Assembly: GCA_030695265.1 (NCBI GenBank)
Contig: JAUYTA010000705.1
Span: 1 to 9,213, forward strand
Direction of reading: 5' to 3'
Length of the DNA: 9,213 nucleotides
Source: Bacteroidota bacterium
GTDB taxonomy: Bacteria > Bacteroidota > Bacteroidia > Bacteroidales > Prolixibacteraceae
Shown here: positions 1 through 6,427 of the stretch, in pieces
Numbering within the stretch: position 1 is the stretch's first letter
Layout: every line of letters begins with the position of its first letter
Program-made: the position numbers and the translations under genes
Notes under the pieces: model-generated
Database searches by the model: none
What the model was told of the DNA's origin: nothing
Seen by the model: the letters and a program-made list of their open reading frames with translations, nothing else

Positions 1-684
1 TTACCAATTACGGTGCAGTCGAGTACGGTTTGGAAAGAAATACCAATTTCGTTTTTTGCAATAGTTATCGTGTTTATCCTCTCAAACAGTTTCTTTTTAC
101 AGGAGAACAATGTTCTTTCTCGAATTGACGGAGCTTTATTGTTTATACTGTTTGTACTCTTCCTGTTTTACGTTTATAAGCAGATGAAAACAGAAAAAAC
201 AGAATTTGAAATAGCAACATTGGAAATTTCAAATTGGAAGATTTGGGGGCTGATTACAATCGGACTTGCCGGACTGATATTCGGAGGCAAATTGGTTGTA
301 AACAATGCGATTGAAATTGCATCCAATCTGGGCGTAAGCGAAAAAATTATTGGATTAACCATTATCGCGGCTGGCACATCGTTGCCCGAATTGGTAACTT
401 CAGTAGTGGCAGCATTGAAGAAAAACAGCGACATCGCGATCGGAAACATTATCGGCTCCAATATCTTTAATCTTTTACTGATTCTTTCGGTGAGTTCATT
501 CATCAAACCGGTTACTTATAATCTTGCTTTCAATACAGACGTTTACATGCTTGCAGGCGGAACGTTATTCCTGTTTGCTGCAATGTTTTCAGGCAAAAAG
601 AAAAAATTGGACAGATGGGAAGCAGCAGTATTACTGGCAGTATTTTTAATATATACAACTTATTTGATTGCCAAAGAAATTTAA
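1..684 (+). CDS. Sodium/calcium antiporter, CaCA superfamily (YrbG-like), C-terminal 227 residues; 5' end outside window
   Basis: An inner-membrane cation antiporter that exchanges Ca2+ for Na+ (family knowledge). The frame is open from base 1, so the GTG at 13 is internal and the gene begins left of the window. The visible part matches residues 92-318 of the next gene without gaps. It holds the middle hydrophobic segments, a charged cytoplasmic-type stretch (KQMKTEKTEFE), and the whole second alpha-repeat with GTSLPEL and GNIIGSNIFN, whose Glu and Asn residues bind ions in this superfamily. The C-terminus is hydrophobic and ends in KEI. It stops 23 bp before the downstream paralogue, so the two are probably cotranscribed. 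By hand count about 184 of 227 residues are identical to the second copy. The first alpha-repeat of this copy cannot be seen. Confidence 0.9.
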   Translation, partial: LPITVQSSTVWKEIPISFFAIVIVFILSNSFFLQENNVLSRIDGALLFILFVLFLFYVYKQMKTEKTEFEIATLEISNWKIWGLITIGLAGLIFGGKLVVNNAIEIASNLGVSEKIIGLTIIAAGTSLPELVTSVVAALKKNSDIAIGNIIGSNIFNLLLILSVSSFIKPVTYNLAFNTDVYMLAGGTLFLFAAMFSGKKKKLDRWEAAVLLAVFLIYTTYLIAKEI

Positions 685-707
685 AACGACTGCAAAAACA
701 AACACAA

Positions 708-1664
708 ATGATTCTTCCAATTACAATTCTGATAATAGGTTTTGCTATACTGATAAAAGGTGCAGACTGGTTAGTAAGCGGAGCTTCATCGCTTGCAAAA
801 AAACACAATGTTTCTGACCTTGTAATTGGCTTAACAATTGTTTCATTTGGCACATCTGCTCCTGAATTGATAGTAAATTCAATTGCTTCATTACAGAACC
901 ATTCAGACATCATTTTTGGCAATGTAATTGGAAGCAATAATTTAAATCTGTTTGTAATACTCGGAATTGTTGGGTTGATCATGCCAATTACGGTACAATC
1001 GAGTACTGTCTGGAAAGAAATACCAATTTCGTTTTTTGCAATAATTGTCGTGTTTGTGCTCTCGAACCGGCTCTTTTTGCAAACGAACAATGTACTTTCA
1101 CGAATGGATGGGTTGGTACTTTTAATTCTGTTTTTGCTTTTCCTCTTTTACATTTATAAACAAATGAAAACGGAAAGACTTGAATTGGAAATAGCAACAA
1201 AAGAACTCTCCAACTGGAAGATATGGGGACTGATTTCAATAGGATTAGCCGGACTGGTATTTGGAGGCAAATTGGTTGTAAACAATGCAATAGAAATTGC
1301 CGTTGATTTTGGAGTTAGCGAAAAAATTATTGGTTTAACCATCATCGCGGCTGGTACCTCGTTGCCCGAATTGGTAACCTCGGTAGTAGCAGCATTAAAG
1401 AAAAACAGCGACATAGCAATCGGAAACATCATCGGCTCCAATATTTTTAATCTTTTACTAATTCTTTCTGTGAGTTCATTGATCAATCCTATCAGGTACA
1501 ATCCTTCTTTTAATACCGATATGTATATACTCGCAGGCGGAACAGCGTTTCTGTTTATTGCAATGTTTACATTGGGAAAGAAAAAATTAGACCGATGGGA
1601 AGCGGGAATATTGCTTGCAACATTTATCATTTACACCATCTATTTGATTGGCAAAGAAGTATAA
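708..1664 (+). CDS. Sodium/calcium antiporter, CaCA superfamily (YrbG-like), complete, 318 aa
   Basis: Complete polytopic membrane antiporter, predicted to extrude or exchange Ca2+ against Na+ across the inner membrane. It shows the two inverted alpha-repeats that define the superfamily. Alpha-1 lies at about residues 41-91, with GTSAPEL (48-54, candidate ion ligand Glu53) and GNVIGSNNLN (71-80). Alpha-2 lies at about 209-259, with GTSLPEL (216-222, Glu221) and GNIIGSNIFN (239-248). The charged linker around 151-170 probably separates the two five-helix halves. Length is normal for the family. I chose the ATG at 708 rather than the in-frame ATG at 615: the 31 extra residues would overlap the end of the upstream gene and are polar, whereas MILPITILIIGF starts directly with the first membrane helix. 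The alpha-1 motif has Asn-Leu where Ile-Ala or Ile-Phe is more usual. Both acidic/amide positions in the GSNxxN motifs are Asn, so Na+/Ca2+ exchange without strict K+ dependence is plausible but not proven. Confidence 0.92.
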   Translation: MILPITILIIGFAILIKGADWLVSGASSLAKKHNVSDLVIGLTIVSFGTSAPELIVNSIASLQNHSDIIFGNVIGSNNLNLFVILGIVGLIMPITVQSSTVWKEIPISFFAIIVVFVLSNRLFLQTNNVLSRMDGLVLLILFLLFLFYIYKQMKTERLELEIATKELSNWKIWGLISIGLAGLVFGGKLVVNNAIEIAVDFGVSEKIIGLTIIAAGTSLPELVTSVVAALKKNSDIAIGNIIGSNIFNLLLILSVSSLINPIRYNPSFNTDMYILAGGTAFLFIAMFTLGKKKLDRWEAGILLATFIIYTIYLIGKEV

Positions 1665-1999
1665 ACCGTTTAATTCTCCTTTCACTTCCTGAAAAGTGTA
1701 AGTGTTATGTTTCCCAACGAACGTACATTTTATTTCTATTATCACTTCTGAGGAATATGACTTTCTTCTAAACAAAATGTAGCAATGAGGCGTTATCACT
1801 CCAAATCTGCAACACAACCCTCGAAGGGCAATACATCATTAAAAACCTTGTGATCATTAGCGCCGGCATAGCGCTGGGTGCAACTGTTCGCAAACGAAAT
1901 CCGAAGTTAATTTGATTGATTGTAATTTATCCGGATTTCAAGGGACAATACCTGGTCAACTATACTTCAGCGAATTACTTAGCAGATTCTGACATAGTT
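1665..1999. other. Convergent intergenic gap holding a membrane-protein remnant
   Basis: Gap between the plus-strand antiporter stop and the minus-strand beta-helix gene stop. Apart from the remnant described separately, I see no complete gene. There is a weak hairpin, CACTT-6 nt-AAGTG, at 1683-1698, but no T-run follows it, so I do not call it a terminator. A second weak hairpin, AGCGC-7 nt-GCGCT, at 1859-1875 lies inside the remnant's coding frame. The last 84 bases show nothing recognisable. Confidence 0.6.
1772..1915 (+). pseudogene. C-terminal remnant of a DoxX/DUF417-like membrane protein
   Basis: This frame is open from just after a TAA at 1769-1771 to a TGA at 1913-1915 and has no credible start codon. 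From about 1811 it reads NTTLEGQYIIKNLVIISAG, then IALGATVRKRNPKLI and stop. The pattern glycine-x-Tyr-Ile-Ile-Lys-(Asn/Asp)-Leu followed by a hydrophobic helix and a basic tail is how I remember the last helix of DoxX/DUF417 (YkgB/RclC) family membrane proteins; E. coli RclC ends similarly, with a GRLVLKD motif before its last helix. Only about 35 codons resemble the family, against roughly 140-190 for a full protein. None of the earlier helices could be found in the 146 bases upstream in any frame I read. The remnant is therefore a deletion scar. The exact family is uncertain, but its membrane-protein tail character is clear. Confidence 0.5.
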
Positions 2000-4090
2000 C
2001 TACTTTGTAGTAGAATTATCATATTTTTTGGCAACAGCCGGATCAAATTCTGCCAGTTTTTTCCATTTCTCATCCCCGTAAACTCCGGCCTTTGAATAGT
2101 CGAATGGCTTAAAACCGATTTTTTTCATCAACGCTTTATTTTTTATCCTGAAATCGAAACTTTCCGGATTCACAAATTCAGGATTGGCGATTACTGAATT
2201 GCGGTCTTTGCCCGAAGCCTGCCATTCTTTGAACGATGCTTTATCGAAGCGGACGTCTTTCGTACGCATATCCCAATACGAATTATTGTCTGAATTAATG
2301 TTGAACTGGCTCCAGCGGCTAACGAGCAAACTTCCGGAGTTGAACCAAACGATGTTGTTGGTGAAATTGAACGAAAGATGCTCTTCCACGCGTGTTGCCT
2401 GCAACTGGCCTTTGAAGTTGGCAGCAAAAATGTTGTTGCGGATGGAATTTTCTTTTCCGAAGTGCTGATGAAAACCTGAATTTTTACAGGCATAAACGAG
2501 GTTGTTTTCCATTCGTATGCCGGTCGAACCTTCGTCTGTATACAATCCCCAGCCGCCGTAATCAAACGAATACACATGGTGGATCACATTGTTGCTCACC
2601 GAAGTTCCTTCTGATTCGCCCAGACAATACACGCCGCCCATGTCGCACAGTTCGCCCCAGCCGAGGTGGTGAATGTGGTTGAATTCAATAATGTTTCGTT
2701 TGCTCGGACTGTGCGAATATCCCCAAACCCAGCCGACCGACACGCCCGAATAGCGGAAGTTGGCAATTTCGTTGTGGGTAACAGCATTGTCGCTGGCCTG
2801 AAAAATAGTGACACCAACCGCGCAAGGGAAAACATAACCACCCGAACGGATGATGTTATTGTCCACCTTGATGCGTTGAGTCAGTTCTTTTTCATTTTCA
2901 GGAATGCGTATGTCGCCAATTTTAACCCCACCGGCGCCCAAATCGTGCAGGTAACATTGCTGAATGGTGCAATTGGTGCAGGCTTTTCGCAGCCAGATGG
3001 CGCTTGTGCCGGTTTGCGATATTTCACAATTCACAAAGCTGATATTGCTGGCATAATCGGCCATGATGGTGGCCTCAACCGGAGAAGCAGCCTGTGCCGG
3101 TTCGTTTCCCCAAAGCGGCATCCGATACCCAGAAACCTCGAAGCGAAGGTTTTCGAAGCGGATGTGTTGCACTTTTTTCCCTGTTTGCTCATTTCCCAAC
3201 AAAGTCACAAATCGTTCGGTTACCGGCGCGTAAATCTTCATCTGATTCGGATTTTCGCCTTCCGCCGGAATGTAAAACAAATCGCCATTGCGTTCGAGGT
3301 ACCATTCGCCAACAGTATCGAGCGCTGCTTTGAAATTTTCAACCGTGTACCGGGTTTGTTTATCAAGGCTATTCCAGGGTTTCATGCCTTTTCCGGTAGT
3401 AAAAACGGCAGAACTATCAATGTCAAAACCGGAAACGCGTTTTCTGGTATTATCCCATTTGTGGTAAAGGGTCAGCACGGCATCATCAAAATCAGTTTTC
3501 GAGAATTTGGCAAAATCAGCGGCAGCTTCCGGAAAAACCTTCAGCTTTTGAACCGCCATTTCAGGCACTCGTCCATTTCCTTTCGAAACAACCGTCTCGT
3601 CAACTCCTTTCAGAAAATAAAACCCCTGATTGGGCGATTTGGCGCGGGTTACACGTTGCCCGTTTACGTAAAGCTGCTCGAAATAAAAACCAAAGCGACT
3701 TACCTCCTGAACTTTGGCTTTCCATACTTTATCGCTTACTTTTTCCCAGTTTCTGATTGGAATGCCTCCAATAAAAACCGGATTGGCACCTTCTTCTGCC
3801 CGGTAAATCACAGGGAAAGTTTCGGTTCCGGAATCCTGATCAGTCAGGAGCAAGGGTTCGGTCATAAAGTACATGCCGTTGGAAACCATCACGCGGACTT
3901 CCTCGTTGAGTCTGCCCAGACTCCGTAGTTGACGAATCAGGTCGCGCGCACCATTCAGACTGGCAAGCGGTTGTATTTTGGTTCCGGGGTTTTGATCGCT
4001 GCCATTCGGCGCAACAAAAAAATCGCGTGCCGAAAGGTTTAGGCTAAGAATGACAGCCAGCATCAATGTGAAAAATCGTGGTTTATTCAT
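2000..4090 (-). CDS. Secreted right-handed parallel beta-helix protein, candidate polysaccharide-active enzyme, 696 aa
   Basis: Probably a periplasmic or surface glycan-active enzyme. The ATG at 4088-4090 opens a Sec signal peptide (hydrophobic core at about 8-20, likely cleavage after LSLNLSA). Next comes the N-terminal motif FVAPNGSDQNPGT with PLASLNGARD (25-50), typical of secreted beta-helix proteins. A beta-sandwich-like insert at about 100-290 precedes the helix core at about 305-605. Coil turns there recur as Asn-Asn-hydrophobic ladders: NNIIRSG, NNVIHHV, NNLVYA, NNIFAA, NNIVWFN. The most family-like stretch is 478-545, with CDMGGVYCLGES and GGWGLYTDEGSTG. Asp483, Glu492/494, Asp519 and Glu520 are the obvious acidic catalytic candidates. 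This architecture resembles beta-helix proteins of polysaccharide loci assigned to GH141 (fucosidase/xylanase) or related families, but I cannot fix the family. It lies downstream of two sulfatases and a rhamnosidase, separated from them by repeat DNA, so its cotranscription is uncertain. Confidence 0.85.
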   Translation of the reverse strand: MNKPRFFTLMLAVILSLNLSARDFFVAPNGSDQNPGTKIQPLASLNGARDLIRQLRSLGRLNEEVRVMVSNGMYFMTEPLLLTDQDSGTETFPVIYRAEEGANPVFIGGIPIRNWEKVSDKVWKAKVQEVSRFGFYFEQLYVNGQRVTRAKSPNQGFYFLKGVDETVVSKGNGRVPEMAVQKLKVFPEAAADFAKFSKTDFDDAVLTLYHKWDNTRKRVSGFDIDSSAVFTTGKGMKPWNSLDKQTRYTVENFKAALDTVGEWYLERNGDLFYIPAEGENPNQMKIYAPVTERFVTLLGNEQTGKKVQHIRFENLRFEVSGYRMPLWGNEPAQAASPVEATIMADYASNISFVNCEISQTGTSAIWLRKACTNCTIQQCYLHDLGAGGVKIGDIRIPENEKELTQRIKVDNNIIRSGGYVFPCAVGVTIFQASDNAVTHNEIANFRYSGVSVGWVWGYSHSPSKRNIIEFNHIHHLGWGELCDMGGVYCLGESEGTSVSNNVIHHVYSFDYGGWGLYTDEGSTGIRMENNLVYACKNSGFHQHFGKENSIRNNIFAANFKGQLQATRVEEHLSFNFTNNIVWFNSGSLLVSRWSQFNINSDNNSYWDMRTKDVRFDKASFKEWQASGKDRNSVIANPEFVNPESFDFRIKNKALMKKIGFKPFDYSKAGVYGDEKWKKLAEFDPAVAKKYDNSTTK

Positions 4091-4136
4091 TGGTTTAGGA
4101 TTATAATCATTGTTTTCAGATAAAATAAAGAGTTTA

Positions 4137-4286
4137 TCCGCTACGCGGAAAATTGGGACTATCTCTGTGTTGATCTACAATACTTTATCCCTGCCTGCGG
4201 CTGGCAGGCGCTACGCGGAAAATTCTCCGTAGGAGATCAAGTGTTGTAGTAAAGTCAAGATCCAAATGCAGAATACCTCGTAGAGG
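4137..4286. repeat. Cluster of palindromes sharing 3-nt GTA/TAC loops (REP-like)
   Basis: Small hairpins with the same 3-nt loop are clustered here: TCCGC-TAC-GCGGA at 4137-4149, CGC-TAC-GCG at 4209-4217, TCTCC-GTA-GGAGA at 4224-4236, and CCTC-GTA-GAGG at 4276-4286. A further 6-bp all-GC hairpin without this loop, CCTGCC-7 nt-GGCAGG, sits at 4190-4208. A 16-base direct repeat, CGCTACGCGGAAAATT, occurs at 4139-4154 and 4209-4224. From memory, hairpins of the type ACTCCGTAGGAGT near CTACAAC boxes are common interspersed repeats in Bacteroidota. The cluster spans the gap between the sigma-factor and beta-helix genes and enters the 3' end of the sigma gene. As RNA it could also act as a transcription or processing barrier within the operon. 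Confidence 0.75.
4175..4249. repeat. 75-bp MITE-like element with imperfect 15-bp terminal inverted repeats
   Basis: The left end reads CTACAATACTTTATC on the plus strand (4175-4189). The right end reads CTACAACACTTGATC on the minus strand (4249-4235). They match at 13 of 15 positions, facing each other. The interior contains the GC-rich hairpin and one copy of the TACGCGGAAAATT direct repeat. No clear target-site duplication flanks it, and it has no coding capacity. It could be a mobile miniature element or two abutting copies of a solo palindromic repeat. Confidence 0.55.
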
Positions 4287-4660
4287 CTAAACAATACAAG
4301 CCTTTCAGTGAGATGGACAAACTTATACCGCTCCTCCTGATATTTTTTACGCGTAAGCTGTTTTCGCAAATGCCCGTAAATTTCGTTCCGCGCAATGGTG
4401 TAAATATAACCGTTGAAAGATTGCTGAGGATCGAGTTCTGCCCGATTCATCCAAAGTTTAACAAACACTTCCTGAACAATGCTCTCCGGATCTTCTTCTT
4501 CCGACAAACTGCGGCGTACAAAGTCGTACAACTTTCCTTTGTATTTATAGAATACGAGTTCGAAGGCGACCTCATCACCGTTCTTTATTCGTACTATCAG
4601 ATCCGAATCAGTTAATTGAGCGATTTTCAAATCCTGCGTGTATTTGTAATAATTGAACAA
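4211..4660 (-). pseudogene. ECF-type RNA polymerase sigma factor lacking region 4 (truncated, 149 aa)
   Basis: Residues 11-115 look like sigma-70 region 2 of an extracytoplasmic-function sigma factor. The opening LTDSDLIVRIKNGDEVAFE and YKYKGKLYDFV are followed by the -10 recognition part, DPESIVQEVFVKLW (57-70), and by GYIYTIARNEIYGHLRKQL (84-102). Bacteroidota sigma factors of this type are usually about 180-200 residues and end with a helix-turn-helix region 4. Here homology fades after about residue 118. The last ~29 residues (LVLFSLYEVFCIWILTLLQH and the tail to the stop) are encoded by palindromic repeat DNA, and no helix-turn-helix is found downstream in any frame. Without region 4 it could not recognise a -35 element in the normal way, so I call it a broken gene. 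The start is 25 bp from the upstream sulfatase stop. No anti-sigma or SusC/SusD genes follow, though this class commonly precedes them. Confidence 0.75.
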
Positions 4661-4685
4661 ATATAGAAATTCAGCAGGGTATCAA

Positions 4686-6380
4686 CTACTTTATTTCAAA
4701 TGTTCCTGAAATCTCCCCGCTGTCTTCGTAACCGTATCTTACCGCTTTTATCCTGATGGAGTTGGTGCCTTTTGCCAATCGCAGCGGGCCGCTGTAAAGT
4801 TTCCAGGCAGGTTTATTGCCTGTTTCTGTGGTATAAACAATGGAGGCTCCGTGTGTCGGACAGTAAAAAGCAAGCGTCATAGGCGCGGAGAATGTTCCTC
4901 CGGTCTGGTAATTTTTCGAGCCACGATCTTCCGGAGCATTTACAATAAAATAAGGTTTGTCTGTCACCGGTTGTTTGCCGCCCGGCCACATTATTTCGAT
5001 CATTTCCGGCTCGTTCATCCGTCCCAAATCGTTGATGGTTACTGCCCAGTTGTCCTGTTGCAGGCGCATTTCGGCCAAAACGGTTTTGTATTTCGGGTTG
5101 TCAGCCAGATTGTTCAACTGAAAAGGATCGGCTTTTACATCGTACAATTCTTCCGGCGGACGAGTACTGGCCATCCAGCTTTTTTGCGCCGGATTCAGTT
5201 TCCCTTCGGCATCCAGCCACATCATTTCCTGCATAATGGGCATCTTGTTCAGATAAGGGACCCAGATATGAAAAGGCTCATTCGGATAAAAGTTGCGGAT
5301 GTACAGGTAATCTTTCGAGCGAACTGAGCGGATCATGTCGTACGATTCGTCCACCCGGTCGCGGGTTCCAAAAACATACTGACGCGGTTCGGCGGTCTGG
5401 TTGCCCAAAAATGCGCGGCCTTGCATGTGCGAAGGTACATTCACCCCAGCCATCGAAAGTACAGTCGGCCCAAAATCAATGGAGCTGATCAACTGATCGT
5501 TCACCGTATTGGGTTTTACTGCGCCCGGCCAGCGAATGATCAGCGGGATATTCAGGCCGGAATCGTACAACCACCTTTTGCCGCGTGGCAGTCCGTCGCC
5601 ATGATCGCCCCAGAAAAAGACAATCGTATTGGCAGCTTCGCCTTCGCGATCCAGTTCTGCCAGCAAACTGGCAACTACCGAATCGAGTCTGGCCGTGTTG
5701 TCGTATGATTTGGCCAGATTGCGGCGCACAATTTCTGTGTCAGCATAATACGGCGGAACCTTTACTTTTTTCGGGTCGGTTTTCACGTTGCTGATGTCCC
5801 AATTCTGGCTTTCGTGTGTGCCAAGATGATTGAACACCGCGAAGAAAGGCTGATTTTTATCCGGTCGGTTTTTGTAATGGGCTGTCCGGCTGCAATCGTC
5901 CCAAATACTAACCGGAACCGGATCTTTGGCAAACTGGTAATCGGTTTTGTTGTTGTTGGTGCAATAGTAACCTGCCACCCTCAAATATTCGGTAAAAGCT
6001 TTTACGTAATGAGGCGGAACTGCTGTAAATTCCACCGGGTTTTCAACCGAACGGCGATAGCTGGTGGTGCGCATGTGCATGCAGCCAATCGAGTTCTGGT
6101 ACATTCCGGTGATAATCCCGGCGCGAACAGGGGCACAAATTGCCGCCGAAGTAAACACATTGGTGAACCGCACTCCCTGGGTAGCCAGTTTGTCGATATT
6201 CGGAGTTTGCGCCACCTTATCGCCGTAACAACCCAGGTGCGGGCTGAAATCTTCGGTCGATATCCAGATGATATTCGGTTGCTTCTGACTGTTTTGAGCT
6301 TGCGATATATAAGGCAGGGCTGCTGTCATCAGTGAAGGAAGCAGTCCGGCAAACAGTTTGGTTTGATTTGTAAGGTTCAT
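4686..6380 (-). CDS. Secreted sulfatase (S1 formylglycine type) with C-terminal beta-sandwich domain, 564 aa
   Basis: Hydrolyses a sulfate ester, probably on a glycan, in the periplasm or at the cell surface. A Sec signal peptide covers about residues 1-28 (core LFAGLLPSLMTAALPYI, then SQAQ). The sulfatase fold starts at PNIIWISTEDFSPHLGCYGD, where Glu43-Asp44 replace the usual Asp-Asp metal pair. The signature CAPVR (82-86) supplies Cys82, the residue matured to formylglycine, and Arg86. WGDHGDG (257-263) gives the Asp259-His260 metal/active-site pair, and GKRWLYDSG follows. Residues from about 490 to the end form a separate beta-rich module (GTFSAPMTLAF, IVYTTETG, LRLAKGTNSIRIKAV) resembling the C-terminal domain of chitobiase/hexosaminidase (CHB_HEX_C-like). 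That module is an addition to the minimal sulfatase. The S1 subfamily cannot be fixed by eye. The gene starts 47 bp after the other sulfatase stop, so an operon is likely. Maturation needs a formylglycine-generating enzyme encoded elsewhere. Confidence 0.92.
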   Translation of the reverse strand: MNLTNQTKLFAGLLPSLMTAALPYISQAQNSQKQPNIIWISTEDFSPHLGCYGDKVAQTPNIDKLATQGVRFTNVFTSAAICAPVRAGIITGMYQNSIGCMHMRTTSYRRSVENPVEFTAVPPHYVKAFTEYLRVAGYYCTNNNKTDYQFAKDPVPVSIWDDCSRTAHYKNRPDKNQPFFAVFNHLGTHESQNWDISNVKTDPKKVKVPPYYADTEIVRRNLAKSYDNTARLDSVVASLLAELDREGEAANTIVFFWGDHGDGLPRGKRWLYDSGLNIPLIIRWPGAVKPNTVNDQLISSIDFGPTVLSMAGVNVPSHMQGRAFLGNQTAEPRQYVFGTRDRVDESYDMIRSVRSKDYLYIRNFYPNEPFHIWVPYLNKMPIMQEMMWLDAEGKLNPAQKSWMASTRPPEELYDVKADPFQLNNLADNPKYKTVLAEMRLQQDNWAVTINDLGRMNEPEMIEIMWPGGKQPVTDKPYFIVNAPEDRGSKNYQTGGTFSAPMTLAFYCPTHGASIVYTTETGNKPAWKLYSGPLRLAKGTNSIRIKAVRYGYEDSGEISGTFEIK

Positions 6381-6390
6381 GATGAATGGT

Positions 6391-6417
6391 TAAATTGTAA
6401 ATCGTAAAATCGTAAAT
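6391..6417. repeat. Short tandem repeat TAAATTG/TAAATCG/TAAAATCG in the sulfatase-sulfatase gap
   Basis: Three to four imperfect 7-8 bp units (TAAATTG, TAAATCG, TAAAATCG, TAAAT) fill most of the 47-bp spacer, just upstream of the start of the 4686-6380 sulfatase. The AT-rich run lies in its leader and could affect translation initiation, but that is inference only. Confidence 0.6.
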
Positions 6418-6427
6418 ATTTTTGGGT

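Larger units (their letters stand above)
1..1664 (+). repeat. Tandem gene duplication with exact 980-bp period
   Basis: Bases 1-684 align with 981-1664 at a constant 980-bp offset, and both stop codons fall exactly one period apart. Long runs of near identity occur around 11-75 versus 991-1055 and 330-480 versus 1310-1460. The divergence is scattered and gap-free, which fits an old duplication of one gene plus its 23-bp spacer rather than an assembly echo. Confidence 0.85.

Noticed and set aside
615..707. Upstream in-frame ATG that would add 31 residues to the second antiporter
   Set aside because: It would overlap the upstream gene by 70 bases and adds a polar segment before the first membrane helix; 708 gives the normal family start.
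1154..1630. Minus-strand 158-codon frame over the second antiporter, mirrored at 174-506 over the first
   Set aside because: It recurs in both copies only because the sense sequence is duplicated. The sense frame is a clear CaCA antiporter.
1587..1817. Minus-strand 76-codon frame at the end of the antiporter and into the gap
   Set aside because: It overlaps real coding sequence on the other strand and the remnant gene, and shows no recognisable motif.
1998..2015. Hairpin TTCTAC-TTTGTA-GTAGAA as a bidirectional terminator
   Set aside because: It contains the beta-helix stop codon and its last codons, the stem is only 6 bp, and no T-run follows on either strand.
2666..3928. 420-codon open frame on the plus strand, antisense to the beta-helix gene
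   Set aside because: Its translation has no signal peptide or recognisable motif, while the minus-strand frame has a signal peptide and a coherent beta-helix pattern throughout. It is a shadow frame.
4099..4108. Perfect palindrome GATTATAATC upstream of the beta-helix start as an operator
   Set aside because: At 10 bp and AT-rich, it is expected by chance; there is no second copy and no promoter motif beside it.
4851..6335. Several plus-strand frames of 69-173 codons across the 4686-6380 sulfatase
   Set aside because: All lie antisense to a gene with intact catalytic motifs, and their translations look like low-quality antisense product.
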